DNA of 64,000 nucleotides from JAAYCB01 sp012744395. GTDB lineage: Bacteria > Planctomycetota > Planctomycetia > Pirellulales > Thermoguttaceae. Under the pieces are notes generated by a model, which did no database searches, had not been told where the DNA came from, and worked only from the letters and a program-made list of their open reading frames with translations. Position 1 is the stretch's first letter, and each line of letters begins with the position of its first letter. Both the position numbers and the translations under genes were made by a program. Positions 54,463-63,942 of this stretch are shown piece by piece. The stretch lies in contig JAQVNJ010000007.1 of the NCBI GenBank assembly GCA_028703175.1, positions 26,379-90,378 of the forward strand. Direction: 5' to 3'.

Positions 54463-55887
54463 TCAAGACTCGCCGCCGCCCGAAGTCTCCAGGGCCGAAT
54501 CCGGCGGCATCTTGCCCTGTTCGCTGCGGGCGACGCAGGTGGCGATCACCAGATCGCCGGTCACGTTGAGCAACGTGCGGCACATGTCGAGAATCCGGTC
54601 GACACCGAGGATCAGGGCGATGCCCTCGCCGGGCACGCCCACGGACTGCAAGACGACGACGATCATCGGCAGCGATCCGCCCGGCACGCCGGCCGTCCCC
54701 ACGCCGGCCAGGATCGACATCAACACGACGGCGACCTGCTGGCCCAGACCGAGTTCAACGTGGAACACCTGCGCCAAGAAGAGCACGACAACGCCGTGAA
54801 ACAGGGCCGTGCCGTTCTGGTTGCCGGTGGCGCCGATGGTCAGCACGAAGTTGGAGACTTCGCGCGGCAGGCCGAGATCCTCCTGGGCCACGCGGAGCGC
54901 CGTGGGCAGCGTGGCGTTCGAGGACGACGTGCCGAAGGCCGTGAGCATCGCGTCGGAGATGTCGCCGAAAAACTGCCAGGGGGACATCCCTCCAAACCAC
55001 CATACGACGAGCGAATACACGACGAGCATGTGGATCAGGAAGCCCACCAGGATCGTGCCGATGAACCCCAACAGCGGCGCCAGCACGGCCAACCCCAGCC
55101 GGGACGTGACGGCGAACACCAGGCAGCCGACGCCAACCGGGGCCAGGCGCATGGCAAACCCGATGATCACCATTGAGACCGCGTTGATTCCCTCCAGGCA
55201 GGCGACCAGCGTTTGGCAGGCATCGGGCACGAAGTTGATGGCAATGCCCAGCGACATGGCAAAGAACATCACGGCCAGCATCCCGTTGCCCTTCGAACTG
55301 GCGTCCATCGACCCGACCATTTCCTGGAGCGGGTTTTCGGGAATGATGTCCAGCAGCACCTCTTTGAGCGGCTTCGCCTGCTTGGCGTTGGCGATCGCCG
55401 CGTCGGTCGCCCTGGAGTACTGCGCCCGCAGCGCGTCCTGCTGCTCGGGGGCCAGTCGGCGGCCCGGCGCGATCCAGTTGACGAGCACCAGCCCGAGGAG
55501 CACGGCGATGGTCGAAAGCAGCACGGTGAACCCCAACGTGCGCAGGCCAACTCCTCCCAACCGCCGCATGTCGCCGATGCCCGCCGCGCCCAGGGCCAGC
55601 GCCGAGAAGACCAGCGGGATCACAACCATGAAGATCAACCGCAGAAAGACCCGGCCGACCGGATCGGCCACGTTGCTCGCCCACCAGTCCAGGCGGTCAT
55701 CGACGTGGTTGCCGTCGAGGTCCAGCGAATCCACCACGCCGGGCGGCTGAACCGGGCGCGCGGCCAGCAGATTGGCGGCGATTCCCGCCACCCCGCCAAG
55801 CACCAGTCCCAACAGAATCTGCCAGTGCAGTGCCAGCCGTTTGCGCCGCGGCGCGGCCGGAGAAGTTTCTTCCGAGGCTTGTTGCAT
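54463..55887 (-). CDS. Dicarboxylate/amino acid:cation symporter (DAACS family)
   Basis: The 474-residue membrane protein has the glutamate-transporter signatures: the serine-rich loop SSSNATLP, TIGATGNQNGTALF (usually with NMDG), AGVGTAGVPGG and DRILDMCRTLLNVTGD. It imports dicarboxylates or amino acids with Na+ or H+. Between the first two membrane helices lies an acidic insert VDSLDLDGNHVDDRLDWW (residues 52-69) resembling the D-x-D-G calcium-binding loops of exported planctomycete proteins. It starts 38 bp after the beta-helix gene on the same strand, so the two are likely cotranscribed. Confidence 0.92.
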   Translation of the reverse strand: MQQASEETSPAAPRRKRLALHWQILLGLVLGGVAGIAANLLAARPVQPPGVVDSLDLDGNHVDDRLDWWASNVADPVGRVFLRLIFMVVIPLVFSALALGAAGIGDMRRLGGVGLRTLGFTVLLSTIAVLLGLVLVNWIAPGRRLAPEQQDALRAQYSRATDAAIANAKQAKPLKEVLLDIIPENPLQEMVGSMDASSKGNGMLAVMFFAMSLGIAINFVPDACQTLVACLEGINAVSMVIIGFAMRLAPVGVGCLVFAVTSRLGLAVLAPLLGFIGTILVGFLIHMLVVYSLVVWWFGGMSPWQFFGDISDAMLTAFGTSSSNATLPTALRVAQEDLGLPREVSNFVLTIGATGNQNGTALFHGVVVLFLAQVFHVELGLGQQVAVVLMSILAGVGTAGVPGGSLPMIVVVLQSVGVPGEGIALILGVDRILDMCRTLLNVTGDLVIATCVARSEQGKMPPDSALETSGGGES

Positions 55888-55925
55888 GGATCACTCGCTG
55901 GGCGTTCGGGGGTCAGAGTATTTGC

Positions 55926-57926
55926 CTATTGAACGGGAGCCAACAGCCCATCGGCACGGAACCCCAGGATCGTGGGAATCCCCCGCATCTCCACGTAATG
56001 GTCTTCGAGCACTCCGATTTTCGGCCGGCTGAGCTTCAGGCGCCAGATTTCATCGCGTCCCGTGTCGTTCCGCGGGATCGGGCACGACTGCGCGGTGGAG
56101 ATGTCGTCCTCCTTCCAGACCTGCCGGCCTGAAGGATCGAAGACCGCCGCCGAGACGCGCTCCAGATCGCCCGAGCCCCAGAACCGCACGGCGGCCTGGC
56201 CGGCCGCGGCCGGCACGAGAAAGAAGAACTCGCCGCTGGTGTTGAGCAGATGGAGCGGGCCGGACTCGGACGCGATCAGCGCCGCGTGGCTGCTGGAGAC
56301 GATCCGCACCGTGTGGGAGCCGGGCTGGCAGTCGACGCGGTAGACGCCGGTCTCGGCGGCGGTGAACCTGGCGTCGGCCTCCTGCAAAAACCCGACGGAG
56401 AGCCGCTCGATCTGCTTGCCCGACGGGCTGAGAATCCGCACCGGGACCGCGCTGCCGCTGGCGCGCCCCACCGCCTGCGAGGCGAGCCGCAGCGCCACGC
56501 TCTGGCCCGCTTCAGCGGGGACGAGGAACAAGGCGTCGCCGCGAAGCCGATGGGCGGGAACCGCGCCGCCGGCGAACGCGCTCGGCTGGGCCACCGCCAG
56601 CGGCGTCTTCTTCAGCGGCCAGCGCGGAATTCGCGTGGCCGGGTCCACGGGGATCAACTCGGCCAGCGTCTGTTCATCCAGACGGTACTCGCGGCGCTGG
56701 CCGCCGCGCTCGAGGGTGATCGTTCCGCTGACCTCGATCAACGGCACGCCCGCCGGATCGTCGTACTTGATCAGCGGCCGCTCGATCCGCTCGCGGACCG
56801 TGACCGAGTCGAACTGGATGCCGCCGAACGGCTCCCGGCTGTCGGGCCGGGTCGTCAGCAGGAGCGGCGCGGTCACCTTCGATTTCTCCGCCGGATCGGC
56901 CAGCGTGCAATCGGCGATCCGCAGTCGGACGCCGCGCGGCGACGTCGAAGAGATCGTGATCGCGGTCGTCCCCACGTCCTCGAAGCGGCAGTTGACCAGC
57001 TCGATCAAGCCAGTTACGGGGCCTTTCGGCCCGGTCGAGAGGACGATGCTCGCCGATCGGGCATTCGTGCCCCGGGTGACGCAGTTCTCGACGCGGATCG
57101 ACAGCGGTTTCGACGTGCGGTCCAGATTCGGCGCGTAGATGTGCAACGCATAGCCCTGGTTGTTTTCGATCGTCGAGTCGCGGATCACGCAATTGACCAG
57201 CCGCTCGTTGGCCGAGTTCGGCTCGAAGTCGATTCCCGCCGCGGGCGGGGTGCCGGCGGTGTCTTTCAACACGCAGCGTTCGATCAGCAGGTTCTCGGCA
57301 CTGATCACGCTGATCCCCTGGCGGTAATTGCGGTCGCAGACCACGTCGCGAATCACCACGTCCTTGCAGGGCGCCCCGCCGGGCCCCGCGCCGAGATAGA
57401 TCCCGTCGCCCCCGCTCTCGGCGAGCGTGAGCCCTTCGATGGTGATCCCGGTGCACCCGTGCAACTTCAGAACGTGCCGCCATTCGGCGCGCCGGTAATC
57501 CTTGCCGTCGTAATCGGCGCGGCGCATCCGCAGGGTGGCCCCGGGACCGATCAACCGGATATCCTTCTTGCCGGCAGCGCTGAACAGCGAATCGGCGGTG
57601 CCCTGGAAAGCCCCCTTCTTGGCCAATACCTCCACGCCGGATTCGAAATACAGTTCCTGGTCGCTTGCCAGGCGAATCTGATCGACGATCCAGGCGGACG
57701 GCATCTTCTCGACGATCACCTTCTTGGCGCCGGAGTCGATGGCCGCTTGCAGCGCGGCGGTCGATTCCTCGGGCTGGAACCCCCACCAGGACGCCTGCGC
57801 GACCGGCCGCTTGCCCGTCCGCACCTCCTCAATCGCCTGCGGATTGGCCCCCCCAGCGGCGGCGACGGGCGCGATCAACGTCCAGAGCGAAACGGCATGG
57901 AGAACGTGTTTGCGGGCGACGGACAT
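55926..57926 (-). CDS. Exported beta-helix protein with C-terminal beta domains
   Basis: The 666-residue protein has a signal segment (about 1-26) and a right-handed beta-helix from about 60 to 370 (ITIEGLTLAESGGDGIYLGA, VVIRDVVCDRNYRQGISV, CVIRDSTIENNQGYALHI). The start WGFQPEESTAALQAAIDSGA is the usual N-cap of pectate-lyase/GH28-like proteins. From about 430 come two beta-rich domains without named family. GGGAGGAAAT precedes the ATG. It is followed by the symporter gene. Probably a polysaccharide lyase or hydrolase; catalytic residues were not identified. Confidence 0.8.
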   Translation of the reverse strand: MSVARKHVLHAVSLWTLIAPVAAAGGANPQAIEEVRTGKRPVAQASWWGFQPEESTAALQAAIDSGAKKVIVEKMPSAWIVDQIRLASDQELYFESGVEVLAKKGAFQGTADSLFSAAGKKDIRLIGPGATLRMRRADYDGKDYRRAEWRHVLKLHGCTGITIEGLTLAESGGDGIYLGAGPGGAPCKDVVIRDVVCDRNYRQGISVISAENLLIERCVLKDTAGTPPAAGIDFEPNSANERLVNCVIRDSTIENNQGYALHIYAPNLDRTSKPLSIRVENCVTRGTNARSASIVLSTGPKGPVTGLIELVNCRFEDVGTTAITISSTSPRGVRLRIADCTLADPAEKSKVTAPLLLTTRPDSREPFGGIQFDSVTVRERIERPLIKYDDPAGVPLIEVSGTITLERGGQRREYRLDEQTLAELIPVDPATRIPRWPLKKTPLAVAQPSAFAGGAVPAHRLRGDALFLVPAEAGQSVALRLASQAVGRASGSAVPVRILSPSGKQIERLSVGFLQEADARFTAAETGVYRVDCQPGSHTVRIVSSSHAALIASESGPLHLLNTSGEFFFLVPAAAGQAAVRFWGSGDLERVSAAVFDPSGRQVWKEDDISTAQSCPIPRNDTGRDEIWRLKLSRPKIGVLEDHYVEMRGIPTILGFRADGLLAPVQ

Positions 57927-58173
57927 GGCGGATTTCCTCCCGGGCTCGAGCATGCCTGGTACGCTGCGTCGCGGAGGCAGGCTGGAAAAAAACCAGGTTC
58001 CATGTTACCCAAACAGCGACTGGACTACCAGTTGCCGCGCTAACGAGGCACCGATTTTATGCACGAGCGGCTTGACCACGGTCTGGCCGATCGCAGAGAA
58101 TTGGCGGCGAGGCCCAGACGAGAAGGCCGGCGCCCGGAAGAACATGCCCGCCCCATTCCAAGGAGATTTCTCG

Positions 58174-59313
58174 ATGGACAAGCCAATCGACAGACGCCGG
58201 TTCGTGCGTTCGAGCGCATTGCTGGTCGCCGGCGCGGCGGCGGCCAGCGCCCCGGGCAGCGACCAAACGGCCCAACCGGATTCGTCCGATATCCTCAATT
58301 ACCATCCCAGCATGCGCTATCGCCCGCTGGGCCGGACCGGGCTGATCCTCTCCGAGGTCAGTCTCGGCGGCCACTGGCGGAATCGCGGACCGTCGTTCAT
58401 CTCGTTCCCCGGCGACGAGGTCCCAGCCGCCGTGGTCGAGCATCGGACGGCGGTCGTCAGCGCTGCGATCGACGCCGGGATGAACTATCTGGACATCACC
58501 ACGGCCGCCGAGTGCCTGGCCTACGGGGCGGCCCTCCAGGGACGCCGCGAGAAAATGATCATCGGGGCCGACGATCATCGCCTCTGCCCGCGGAATCCGG
58601 CCAACCGCAACGTCAAAACCCAGATGCAGAACGTCGACGAATGCCTCCGCCGGCTGAAGACCGATTACCTCGACATCTGGCGCGTGCAGGCCTGCCAGGC
58701 GGGCGGCCACCCGGACAGCGAAGTCGCCGTGTGGATCGAGGCCTTTCAGAAGATCCGCGCGGCGGGCAAGGCCCGGCACTTCGGAATCTCGGCCCACGCA
58801 CGGCCGTGGATCCAGCACGTCGTGGAGATGTTTCCCGAGGTGGAGATGGTTATTTTCCCCTGTACAGCGCGGACCCGCGAAAAGGGCCAGGCGATCACCG
58901 AGGCGAACATCGAGGAGGGGGCGATGCCGGAGGCATGGTCCTCGGACCGGAGCAAGAGCATCTTCCAGTCGGTGCGCGAGAGAAACGTGGGACTGGTGAC
59001 GATCAAGCCATTCATCGGCGGCCAGTTGTTTCCGCCGCTGGGCGAGGCGGGCCCCGCGATCGGCGCGGGGAACAAGGACGAACACGACCTCGCCCGCCTC
59101 ACGCTGCAATCCGTCCTCGCCAACGATGCGATCACCGCCGTCGTGCCCGGAATGGACACCGCCCACCAGGTGGCAACCGCCGCGCGCGCCGCCGCCGATC
59201 GCTCCCTGGGCATGACCCCCGCCGAGCAAGCCTGGCTCGCCGAGTCAACCGCCAGGCAGTGGGACAACCTGCCAGAACGCTACCACTGGCTCCGCGATTG
59301 GGAACTCGTGTAG
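58174..59313 (+). CDS. Tat-exported aldo-keto-reductase-fold protein with degenerate active site
   Basis: The 379-residue protein begins MDKPIDRRRFVRSSALLVAG, a twin-arginine signal, and then has an aldo-keto reductase barrel (MRYRPLGRTGLILSEVSLGG ... FHFGISAHARP-like region). Aligned to active members, the catalytic Asp is kept (Asp107), but Tyr is Ala112, Lys is Asp133 and His is Gln172, so classic reductase chemistry is unlikely. The barrel C-terminus (NVGLVTIKPFIGGQLF, ITAVVPGMDTAHQV) is normal. AAGGAG lies 9 bases before the ATG. It converges with the glycoside hydrolase gene. Confidence 0.85.
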   Translation: MDKPIDRRRFVRSSALLVAGAAAASAPGSDQTAQPDSSDILNYHPSMRYRPLGRTGLILSEVSLGGHWRNRGPSFISFPGDEVPAAVVEHRTAVVSAAIDAGMNYLDITTAAECLAYGAALQGRREKMIIGADDHRLCPRNPANRNVKTQMQNVDECLRRLKTDYLDIWRVQACQAGGHPDSEVAVWIEAFQKIRAAGKARHFGISAHARPWIQHVVEMFPEVEMVIFPCTARTREKGQAITEANIEEGAMPEAWSSDRSKSIFQSVRERNVGLVTIKPFIGGQLFPPLGEAGPAIGAGNKDEHDLARLTLQSVLANDAITAVVPGMDTAHQVATAARAAADRSLGMTPAEQAWLAESTARQWDNLPERYHWLRDWELV

Positions 59314-59390
59314 CGGGCGCGGGGAGGGCACCGATCGCCGGCGATCGGTCGCCAGGCCGGCGCCCCGCGACATGCCAGCCGCCGCCGATC

Positions 59391-60860
59391 CTACTTCAGC
59401 ACCAGGTTGCGGTCGGCGATCACCACGGGACTATCATAGGTGGGGATTCTTTCCAGGATCATCTTCCCGCCGGCGAGCGCTTTGCAGTCCTCGGGGATCT
59501 CGTGAATCCGGCCGCTGATCAGATCGACCCACACCGGGTCGGAGTACTCGCCGCCTTCCACCGTGATCGTTGCCGGCAGCGTGTGATTGTCGTCCCGGGG
59601 AAATGTCGCCCCGTTCCAGAAGACCAAAACGTCGCTGCCGATCGTCTCGTTGCGATAGGCGAACCAGGTGATCGGCTGCTCGCAGTGGATCGTGCAGGAG
59701 CAGTCCTTCTGGCGGACGAGGTTGTTGTCGAAGATGGAGACGACATTCTGGACCGCATAGTAGGCCATCTTGACCTTGGCCAGGCTTCGCTTGTGATTGA
59801 TCTTCAGCAGCCCCTTGCGGTTGATCTCGCGCCCCGTATGGTCGAAATCGCAGATCGTGAAGACCGACGAGATCGAGTCGTGCCCGAGGTCTCCGAGCAT
59901 CCGGCGGGTGTTCCATTTCGCCTGGGTCAGTTCTGACCAATCGTGGCCGGAGAGGGCGAACTTCGTCGCCCTTTCGGAGGGGCAGCCGTTCTCGCCTTGC
60001 CACATTTTCAACCGCGGCTCGTACTTCGCGACAACCTCCTTCATCTTCTCGACGTTCGCATACGCGTCGTCGGGGTTCTTCGTATATCCGTGGTAGATCA
60101 CCCATTCGAACAGGTCCAGCCTGCCCGCCTCGGCGATCACTTTCAGACAAGCGTCCAGGTACTTCGGATCGATGCGAGCCAGCGACAAAGCGCCGATTCG
60201 CGCGTCGGGGATGACCCGCTTGATGATTTCCGCGGTGCGCATGTTGAACTCAGCGATCATCCGCGGCGTCTTGCTGGCGCCGATGTCCGGCTCGTTCCAC
60301 ATCGCCCACTTCTTGACCTTGTCCCGGTTTCGGGTGGCGAGGGCTTCGACCCAGCGGTCCCAGGCCGCCAGCCCGACCTCGGAGGTGGGGAAGCCGGCGC
60401 CCAGGTCGGCCGTTCCGGCGCCCTCGTAAATCGGATTGCCATAGTCGGTCTCCAGCCAGATTTCCAGACCTTTGGAGAGGGCGTCGTCGATCACGTAGTC
60501 CAGCCAGGCGAAATCATAAACACCCTGGACCTTTTCCGTCTTGGCCCACCCGCCTTGCAGGCGGATCGTCCTGATCCCCAGCGGAACGACGTAGTCTTTG
60601 TAGGTGTCCCAGTAGATGTAATCGCGGCAAAGGGTCTCGCAGCCCAGGGCCCAATTCTGCCCGGCGGGAATTTCCCCCACGCTGCGGGGCCGGATCGTTC
60701 CCAGGAGCTTCCAGCCGGTCTTCAGCGTCGTCTGGACCCGGGTATCGGTCCGGTCAAGCATTTGCCCCCAGGCGGTTGAACAGGCGGCAACCGCAAGGCC
60801 GGCCGCGGCAACTCGAACCGCCAGCCAGCTTCTGCCGCAAGACGTTTCTTGCCGTTTCAT
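59391..60860 (-). CDS. Glycoside hydrolase of clan A type (GH39-like)
   Basis: The 489-residue protein has a lipoprotein-like signal (LAVAAC with Cys27). The TIM barrel shows IRLQGGWAKTEKVQGVYDF near residue 100, the acid/base Glu190 in WNEPD, and the likely nucleophile Glu290 in WQGENG. This pairing is typical of retaining clan-A enzymes such as GH39 and GH5; exact specificity cannot be read. A C-terminal beta-sandwich follows from about 400. A long purine-rich stretch with AGGAAAGGGG precedes the ATG. Probably exported and membrane-anchored. Confidence 0.82.
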   Translation of the reverse strand: MKRQETSCGRSWLAVRVAAAGLAVAACSTAWGQMLDRTDTRVQTTLKTGWKLLGTIRPRSVGEIPAGQNWALGCETLCRDYIYWDTYKDYVVPLGIRTIRLQGGWAKTEKVQGVYDFAWLDYVIDDALSKGLEIWLETDYGNPIYEGAGTADLGAGFPTSEVGLAAWDRWVEALATRNRDKVKKWAMWNEPDIGASKTPRMIAEFNMRTAEIIKRVIPDARIGALSLARIDPKYLDACLKVIAEAGRLDLFEWVIYHGYTKNPDDAYANVEKMKEVVAKYEPRLKMWQGENGCPSERATKFALSGHDWSELTQAKWNTRRMLGDLGHDSISSVFTICDFDHTGREINRKGLLKINHKRSLAKVKMAYYAVQNVVSIFDNNLVRQKDCSCTIHCEQPITWFAYRNETIGSDVLVFWNGATFPRDDNHTLPATITVEGGEYSDPVWVDLISGRIHEIPEDCKALAGGKMILERIPTYDSPVVIADRNLVLK

Positions 60861-61070
60861 CGTGATCCCCTTTCCTCTCTCCTGCCCCCGACGAACCCCG
60901 AACCGGCGGGCGGCCGCTTCCGCCTGACGGGGCCGATTCTAGCCCGCGTTCGCGGGCGGGTCAATCAATCGGGCTCGGGCCGAACGCGGGTTTGCGAGCC
61001 CCACCCGGACCCGGTATAGTCAGAGGGCATGGCAGACGAACCTCCCACTGATCCTCGCAGGAGAACCAGC

Positions 61071-62522
61071 ATGAGACGGCGATTGCGGATATTGGCGACG
61101 GCAGGGATGGCGCTCTTGGCGGCCGCGATTCTGCCGGCCGTGGCGATCGCCCAGCACGAGGCGCTGCGGGTCGGCGCCGCGGCCGTCCTGATCACCCCGC
61201 CGGAAGGCACGCCGATGGCGGGCTACTACCACGAGCGGGCGGCCGACGGCGTCCACGATGACCTGTTCGCCAAGGCGATCGTCCTGGAATCGAACGGAAG
61301 CAAGGCCGCCCTGGTCGCGCTGGATCTGATCAGCACGACGCGAGACATGGTCGATGAGGCCCGGGCGCTTGTGGAGAAGGCGACCGGCATCCCCGGCGGC
61401 TCGGTGATGATCAGCGCCACGCATTCGCACACCGGCCCGGTGCTCGCCGGGCGCGGCGTCCGCGAGGCCGACTTCGGGGGCGCCTCCGAGAAGTCGCGCG
61501 CCTATCGCGCCTCGCTGCCGGCCAAGATCGCCGAGGCCGTCGCGCTTGCCCATGGCAAACTCGCGCCGGCAAGAGCGCTGGCCGCCCGCGGCCGCGAGGA
61601 CTCGATCGCCTTCAACCGCCGCTACCACATGCGCGATGGGTCCGTCGGCTGGAACCCCGGCAAGCTGAACCCTGAGATCGTCGAGCCGGCCGGTCCGATC
61701 GACCCCGAGGTGCCGATCGTCTTCTTCGAGACGGACGACAAGGCCCGCAAACCCCTGGCCCTGTACGTCAACCATGCGGTGCATCTCGACAACATCGGCG
61801 GGCTGATGATCTCGGCCGACCTGCCCGGCGTCCTCTCCCGCCTGATCGCCGAGGTCAAGGGACCGGAGCTCGTCACGCTCTGGACGAACGGCTGCTGCGG
61901 CGACATCAACCACATCAACGTCCAGTGGGCCGAGCCGCAGTCGGGCCATGCGAACGCTTCGCGGATGGGCATCATCCTCACCGCCGCCGTCCTCCGAGCA
62001 TGGCCGGCGCTCGAGCCGGTGGCGGCCGGGCCCCTGCGGGCAACCAGCGCGGTCGTTCCGCTGCCGCTGCCGGAAATCACCGCGAAGGACATCGAGGAGG
62101 CCAATCGCGTTGTCGAGCGGCGGCGGGATCCCAAGGCCAAACCGCCGGCCTTTCTGGAACAGGTTCAGGCGTACAAGGTTCTCGACGTCGAGCGCCAGCA
62201 GGGCAAGCCCCGCAAGGTGGAAGTCCAGGTGATCGCGCTGGGCAACGACATCGCCTGGGTGTCGCTGCCCGGCGAAATCTTCGTCGAGATCGGCCTGGCG
62301 ATCAAGCAGGAATCGCCGTTTGCCCACACGATCGTCGCCGAGTTGGCCAACGGCTCGATCGGCTACATTCCCACGCGGCATGCTTACGCGCAGGGCAACT
62401 ACGAGGTCGTCAGCACGCGGGTCGCCGAAGGCTCCGGCGAGATGCTCGTCGACGCCGCCGTGGCGATGCTCAAAAAGCTCCACGCGGAACGCGCCGCGGA
62501 GACCGCCGGCAAGGAGCGGTAG
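61071..62522 (+). CDS. Neutral/alkaline non-lysosomal ceramidase N-domain-like protein
   Basis: The 483-residue protein has a signal peptide (about 1-28) and the N-terminal ceramidase-type fold (RVGAAAVLITPPEGTPMAG, SATHSHTGPVLAG, VNHAVHLDN, TNGCCGDINHIN). His residues in these motifs are the expected zinc ligands. True ceramidases are about 700 residues with a C-terminal domain; here only the first part is present, as in many planctomycete relatives. The substrate may therefore not be ceramide. CAGGAG is 7 bases before the ATG. It is 548 bp after the convergent hydrolase pair and 216 bp before the next plus-strand gene. Confidence 0.85.
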   Translation: MRRRLRILATAGMALLAAAILPAVAIAQHEALRVGAAAVLITPPEGTPMAGYYHERAADGVHDDLFAKAIVLESNGSKAALVALDLISTTRDMVDEARALVEKATGIPGGSVMISATHSHTGPVLAGRGVREADFGGASEKSRAYRASLPAKIAEAVALAHGKLAPARALAARGREDSIAFNRRYHMRDGSVGWNPGKLNPEIVEPAGPIDPEVPIVFFETDDKARKPLALYVNHAVHLDNIGGLMISADLPGVLSRLIAEVKGPELVTLWTNGCCGDINHINVQWAEPQSGHANASRMGIILTAAVLRAWPALEPVAAGPLRATSAVVPLPLPEITAKDIEEANRVVERRRDPKAKPPAFLEQVQAYKVLDVERQQGKPRKVEVQVIALGNDIAWVSLPGEIFVEIGLAIKQESPFAHTIVAELANGSIGYIPTRHAYAQGNYEVVSTRVAEGSGEMLVDAAVAMLKKLHAERAAETAGKER

Positions 62523-62738
62523 GGGGGCGGAAACCTGCCAAGACTGATGCACGCCTTTGCCGAGCAAGTCGATCTTGGCTCGGCGCCTGATTGAGCCCGC
62601 GCGGATTCCACGTTCGCTCCGATCGGATCGCAACGTGCAGTTCGATGCTCCGTTCGTCTCGGCGCGGAAAGACAGCGCCAGGGAGGGTCGCAGACTCATT
62701 GCCCACCGGGTCAAACACCAACCGGCGGAGAAAGAAAG

Positions 62739-63914
62739 ATGAAAAACGCATCGAGACGGATGTTCTTGAAATCGGGCGCGATCTGCGGGCTGGCATCGTG
62801 GCTGGGCGGCCGTCCGGCGGGCGCGGTCTCGGCCTCGGGCGGAGAGACGCCGGCCGCGCAGGACCGAGCCACGCCGCTGATTCACGTGACGGACCTGTTT
62901 CACCCGCATGGAGATCCCGACGACCACTTCGATTTGGCCTGCGTCTACGCGCTCGCCCTGCGGCGGAGGCTTGATCTCCGCGGCGTCGTCATCGACTATC
63001 CCCCGAGCTTCCGTGCGGGCGATCCGGCCGTCGTGGCCGTGGCGCAGATGAACCACATCAGCGGGCTGGCCGTTCCCATTTCGATCGGCACGTCGCGGAA
63101 GCTTGCCTCGCGGACCGACGCCCTGCCCGACGCACCGCGCCGCGACACGGCGGCCGTCCGCTTCCTCATCGAGCAATTGCGGGCGTCGGACGGTCCGATT
63201 GCGCTGGCCTGCGTCGGCTCGGCGGCCGACATTGTCGTGGCGGCTTTGAGGGAGCCCGCCTTGTTCCGGGACAAGTGTTCGGGCGTGTATTTGAACAGCG
63301 GTTCGGCCCATGACAACCCCGCCAAACCGGCGCAGCTCGAGTTCAACGTGCGTCTCGATCCGGCGGCCTACGCGGCGATGTTCGACCTGCCTTGCCCGCT
63401 GTACTGGTTCCCCTGCTGGAACGTCACGGAAGTCCGCCAGTCCGGCGGGTCGGGCAGTTTCTACTGGCTGCCGCACCGGGAGGCGCTGGCGGAGATATCC
63501 AATTCGGCAGCCAACTTTTTCGCCTACATGTTCAGCAAGTCCACGGAGCCCAAATGGCTTCGCGCGATGTCCTCCCCGCCGCCCGCCGAACCCTGGGAGA
63601 AGATTCTCGCGGCGGCGCGGGGGATGTGGTCGACGGCCAGCCTGCTGGCGGCGGCCGGCCTGGCCGTTACGCGCGATGGAGACATCGTGCCAGCCGGCGA
63701 GGCGGACGATGCGGCCGTATTCCGCCTGATCCCGGTCGAGGCAACATGCACGGACGACGGAAAAACAACCTGGCAGCGGGCGGCGGAGCCTGTCGCAGTG
63801 TCGGACGGCTCTCGCACAACTGCACCGCGATGGATGCTTTCGGTGACCGATGTGCCACGCTATCCGGAAGCGATGACACGCGCAGTGAATACGTTGTTGA
63901 AGACGTTCGAGTAA
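62739..63914 (+). CDS. Tat-exported nucleoside-hydrolase-like protein
   Basis: The 391-residue protein begins MKNASRRMFLKSGAICGLA, a twin-arginine signal. Near residue 46 it has HVTDLFHPHGDPDDHFDLA, resembling the Asp cluster that binds calcium and ribose in nucleoside hydrolases (DxDPGxDD), though the spacing is altered. Later CVGSAADIVVAAL and FYWLPHREALAEI are also family-like. It may hydrolyse nucleosides or act on sugar derivatives in the periplasm. GGAGAAAGAA lies just before the ATG. Another exported protein starts 28 bp after it. Confidence 0.75.
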   Translation: MKNASRRMFLKSGAICGLASWLGGRPAGAVSASGGETPAAQDRATPLIHVTDLFHPHGDPDDHFDLACVYALALRRRLDLRGVVIDYPPSFRAGDPAVVAVAQMNHISGLAVPISIGTSRKLASRTDALPDAPRRDTAAVRFLIEQLRASDGPIALACVGSAADIVVAALREPALFRDKCSGVYLNSGSAHDNPAKPAQLEFNVRLDPAAYAAMFDLPCPLYWFPCWNVTEVRQSGGSGSFYWLPHREALAEISNSAANFFAYMFSKSTEPKWLRAMSSPPPAEPWEKILAAARGMWSTASLLAAAGLAVTRDGDIVPAGEADDAAVFRLIPVEATCTDDGKTTWQRAAEPVAVSDGSRTTAPRWMLSVTDVPRYPEAMTRAVNTLLKTFE

Positions 63915-63942
63915 GCATTGAAAGGGACCGGGACACTTGAAG

